A DNA stretch of 64,000 nucleotides from Caproicibacter sp046707225. GTDB lineage: Bacteria; Bacillota; Clostridia; Oscillospirales; Acutalibacteraceae. A program made the position numbers and the translations under genes. Of the stretch, positions 61,831 through 64,000 are shown one piece after another. The notes under the pieces are model-generated. The model searched no databases, had not been told where the DNA came from, and was given only the letters and a program-made list of their open reading frames with translations. The stretch spans positions 1 through 64,000 of the forward strand of contig NZ_JBJKOP010000008.1 in assembly GCF_046707225.1 (NCBI RefSeq), read 5' to 3'. The stretch's first letter is position 1; every line of letters begins with the position of its first letter.

Positions 61831-61867
61831 GGCGGCGGTTTGGGTGAAAACTCAGGCCGCCGCTTTG
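61831..61867 (+). terminator. Terminator of the surface-protein gene
   Basis: GCGGCGG...CCGCCGC with inner TTTGGGT/ACTCAGG pairing and a GAAA loop, followed by TTTG. Confidence 0.7.
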
Positions 61868-61957
61868 TGCGAATCGTATGGGAAGAGACGTTGAAAAGGA
61901 GCCGCCGGGTCCGTACAGCGCAGATTTGAAACGGACACAGCAAGGCGGCTGATAAGG

Positions 61958-61998
61958 GAGAACGCGAAGAAACATCTTCGCGTTCTCTTGCTTTTTTT
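61958..61998 (+). terminator. Second strong terminator before the MBOAT gene
   Basis: GAGAACGCGAAGA pairs with TCTTCGCGTTCTC, 13 bp, loop AACA, followed by TTGCTTTTTTTT. The gap 61772-62058 holds only these hairpins. Confidence 0.93.
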
Positions 61999-62058
61999 TG
62001 TCAATACTTATAAAATAGAAAAGGATAAAAAAATCGGGGGAAAGGACTCGAAATACAT

Positions 62059-63450
62059 ATGTTATTCAGCAGCCTGTTTTTTATTTTTATCTTTCTTCCG
62101 GTTTCGCTCGCGGCGTATTATCTTCTGCCGCGCAAATGGAGAAACCTGTGCCTGTTCGCGTTCAGCCTGGTCTTCTATGCCTGGGGCGAGCCGGTTTATG
62201 TGTTCCTGATGCTGTTCACCGCCGTGTTCGATTACGCGGTGGGGACGCTTCTGGAGCGATTTGCGGGCCGTCCGGGCCCGCGCAGGGCGGTGCTTGTGTT
62301 CGGGATTTGCGTCAACCTCGGCATGCTGGCTTATTTCAAATATGCCGCGCTGTTTGTTTCCACCGTGAATTCCGCGTTTTCGCTCTCGATTCCGGTTCCG
62401 GCCGCCGCGCTGCCGATCGGAATTTCGTTCTATACCTTTGAATCCCTTTCCTATGCGATTGATATTTACCGCGGCGAAGCGCCCGCGCAGAAAAGCCTGA
62501 TCGACTTCGGAACCTACGTGTCCTTTTTTCCGCACCTGATTTCCGGGCCGATCATCCAGTATAAAGAGATGCAGGCGCAGCTTCGCGGCAGGACGGAGTC
62601 CATGGAGCATGTGACGGAGGGGGCGCTGCGGTTTCTGCACGGCCTGTTTAAAAAGGTTTTGCTTGCGAACAATCTTGCGCTGATTGCGGACAAGGTTCAG
62701 TATTTCGGGCATCCCTCCGCGTTAAGCGCCTGGCTGGGCGCGCTTGCTTTTACCTTTCAGATCTACTTTGACTTTTCAGGCTATACCGACATGGCCATCG
62801 GTCTTGGCAGGATGTTCGGCTTTATCCTGCCGGAAAATTTCAATCTGCCTTACAGCTCGCGCAGCGCCTCCGACTTCTGGCGCCGCTGGCACATGACGCT
62901 GGGCCGTTGGTTCCGCGACTACCTTTATATTCCGCTTGGCGGCAACCGGTGCTCCACCGTAAAGCTTGTCCGGAATCTTGCCATCGTGTGGGTTCTGACG
63001 GGCTTCTGGCACGGTTCTAGCTGGAATTTCGCGGTCTGGGGTGCGTATTGGGGCTTTTTAATCATCTGTGAGAAATTGTTTCTGCAAAAATGGCTGGACC
63101 GCATTCCCGTGTTTTTTCAATGGCTGTACGCGTTCTTGGCGGCGGTTGTGGGGTGGGTGTTTTTTTCTTACACGGATATCCGCACCGCGTGCGGCGTGGT
63201 CGCGGCGATGTTCGGCTTTTCCGGTGGAACGGATTCCCTCGGTGTGTACACGCTGATCACTGGCGCGCCGATCCTTCTGCTTGCGGCGCTGTTCTGCACG
63301 CCGTATCCCGCGAGGCTGCTGGGGTGGCTTGACCGGAAAGGAAGAACCGGGCTTGCGCTGCGAAGCGCGGGTATGACGGTGCTGTTCCTGCTCTCGATTG
63401 CCGCGCTTGTCGATAATTCCTACAATCCGTTTTTATATTTCCGCTTTTGA
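62059..63450 (+). CDS. MBOAT-family O-acyltransferase (AlgI/DltB-like)
   Basis: 463 residues with about 10 membrane helices. AYYLLPRKWRNLCLFAFSLVFYAWGEP, FPHLISGPIIQYKEM, YSSRSASDFWRRWHMTLGRWFRDYLYIPLGGN and the catalytic-His block GFWHGSSWNFAVWG are complete. It moves acyl (usually acetyl) groups across the membrane for O-acylation of an extracellular polymer. It is followed 12 bp later by a DHHW-family gene, the usual AlgI-AlgX/J-like pair of Firmicutes. Confidence 0.95.
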   Translation: MLFSSLFFIFIFLPVSLAAYYLLPRKWRNLCLFAFSLVFYAWGEPVYVFLMLFTAVFDYAVGTLLERFAGRPGPRRAVLVFGICVNLGMLAYFKYAALFVSTVNSAFSLSIPVPAAALPIGISFYTFESLSYAIDIYRGEAPAQKSLIDFGTYVSFFPHLISGPIIQYKEMQAQLRGRTESMEHVTEGALRFLHGLFKKVLLANNLALIADKVQYFGHPSALSAWLGALAFTFQIYFDFSGYTDMAIGLGRMFGFILPENFNLPYSSRSASDFWRRWHMTLGRWFRDYLYIPLGGNRCSTVKLVRNLAIVWVLTGFWHGSSWNFAVWGAYWGFLIICEKLFLQKWLDRIPVFFQWLYAFLAAVVGWVFFSYTDIRTACGVVAAMFGFSGGTDSLGVYTLITGAPILLLAALFCTPYPARLLGWLDRKGRTGLALRSAGMTVLFLLSIAALVDNSYNPFLYFRF

Positions 63451-63462
63451 CGGGGGACGCTG

Positions 63463-64000
63463 ATGAACAGATTGAGAAAAATGCAACTGAAAAAGTTCGT
63501 TTGCCGGCCGGCGGCGCTCTCGGCGGCATTTTTGCTTGCCGCCGCGATCTTAGTCGGTGTATTTTGGCTGGTGGCTGCGCCGAAACAGACGTTTTCGGAA
63601 AATGAAAACAGAGTTCTGGAACCAACGCCGGTTCCGACTCTGGATACCGTTTTGAATGGGCGTTTTATGAAATCGGCTGAAAATTACGTCGGCGATCATT
63701 TTCCGCTGCGCAATACCTTTGTCACGCTGAATACGGCTGAGCAGCTGCTGCTCGGCAAGCGCGACCTTGCGGCGAATTACGGTTCGACCCCCGCGGAGGG
63801 CGGCGTATACTTTGGAAAAAACGATCATATTTACGAGGTTCTTCTGCCGGATAAAACCGGAATCTTTCAGAAAAACGCGGAAGCGCTCGCGGAATTCGCT
63901 GAAAAATCCGGTTTGCGGCTCACGATCCTTCCGGTGCCCTCCGGCTCTCAGGAACAGCCTGAGAACCTTCCGTACTCCGTGCCGAACCATGACCAGCATC
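63463..64000 (+). CDS. DHHW-family protein, N-terminal part
   Basis: 179 codons in the window; it runs off the end. One membrane helix (residues 17-40, rich in Ala and Leu) is followed by the extracellular start FSENENRVLEPTPVPTLDTV and MKSAENYVGDHFPLRNTFV, which is the DHHW signature. Such proteins pair with MBOAT acyltransferases and are thought to complete acylation of secreted polysaccharides. ATG start 12 bp after the MBOAT stop. Confidence 0.85.
   Translation, partial: MNRLRKMQLKKFVCRPAALSAAFLLAAAILVGVFWLVAAPKQTFSENENRVLEPTPVPTLDTVLNGRFMKSAENYVGDHFPLRNTFVTLNTAEQLLLGKRDLAANYGSTPAEGGVYFGKNDHIYEVLLPDKTGIFQKNAEALAEFAEKSGLRLTILPVPSGSQEQPENLPYSVPNHDQH

Noticed and set aside
1..64000. tRNA, rRNA, CRISPR array, transposase or phage genes
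   Set aside because: I looked for cloverleaf T-loops, direct repeat arrays and integrase or transposase motifs and saw none; short hairpin repeats near 21.2 and 27.0 kb are the only repeats found.

Overview
The window looks like chromosomal DNA of an anaerobic, spore-forming, low- to mid-GC Firmicute, most likely a Clostridia of the Ruminococcaceae/Oscillospirales type. This is inferred from AGGAGG ribosome sites, several TTG/GTG starts, a spore-coat transglutaminase (Tgl), split glycine decarboxylase subunits, ECF-type S components, and tandem glycine and TPP riboswitches. I see no rRNA, tRNA, CRISPR array, prophage or transposase.

Layout. 1-9.34 kb (minus strand): a hexuronate operon, uxaB-uxaA-dctPQM(TRAP)-uxaC-VOC protein-esterase, followed by a separately promoted DapA-family gene cut by the window edge. 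It is driven from a strong promoter with a palindromic operator; a divergent GntR/FCD repressor lies at 9.58 kb and a decayed LacI-family regulator at 10.35 kb. 11-21 kb: mixed housekeeping genes (DUF362 ferredoxin-like protein, MerR regulator, AI-2E family exporter, small ferredoxin plus DUF6132 pair, acetyltransferase, DUF3842 plus ECF S component, asparaginase, patatin, glycosyltransferase-TPR). 21.4-26.9 kb: a LacI regulator divergent from an AtuA / AtuA-like small protein / class III CoA-transferase / CitMHS transporter operon, bracketed by related hairpin repeats. 28.3-35.4 kb: complete glycine cleavage operon (gcvT-H-PA-PB) with lipoate ligase and lipoamide dehydrogenase under a tandem glycine riboswitch. 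35.9-41.6 kb: a six-gene D-amino-acid / 5-oxoproline operon (D-amino acid transaminase, D-glutamate cyclase domain protein, PxpB, PxpC, DUF1445 protein, PxpA) behind a structured leader ending in an attenuator. 41.7-50.7 kb: diguanylate cyclase, tgl with an unknown partner, an orphan peptide-binding lipoprotein, a LytTR-DUF3021-ABC exporter unit, TPP-riboswitch-controlled thiW and a P-II protein. 50.8-54.4 kb: pgk-tpiA-gpmI glycolytic operon. 54.5-64 kb: trmL, a GC-rich MORN-repeat/metallo-beta-lactamase gene pair, a large acidic surface (S-layer-like) protein behind a perfect consensus promoter, and an MBOAT acyltransferase with a DHHW partner that runs off the end.

The most interesting candidates are the D-glutamate/5-oxoproline operon, which carries the two halves of the mammalian D-glutamate cyclase as separate genes plus an unassigned RNA leader; the coupled MORN/MBL pair; the AtuA-CoA transferase-CitMHS catabolic unit; and the S-layer-like gene. 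Coordinates and start codons were chosen by reading the sequence; family assignments come from recognising motifs, not from database searches.
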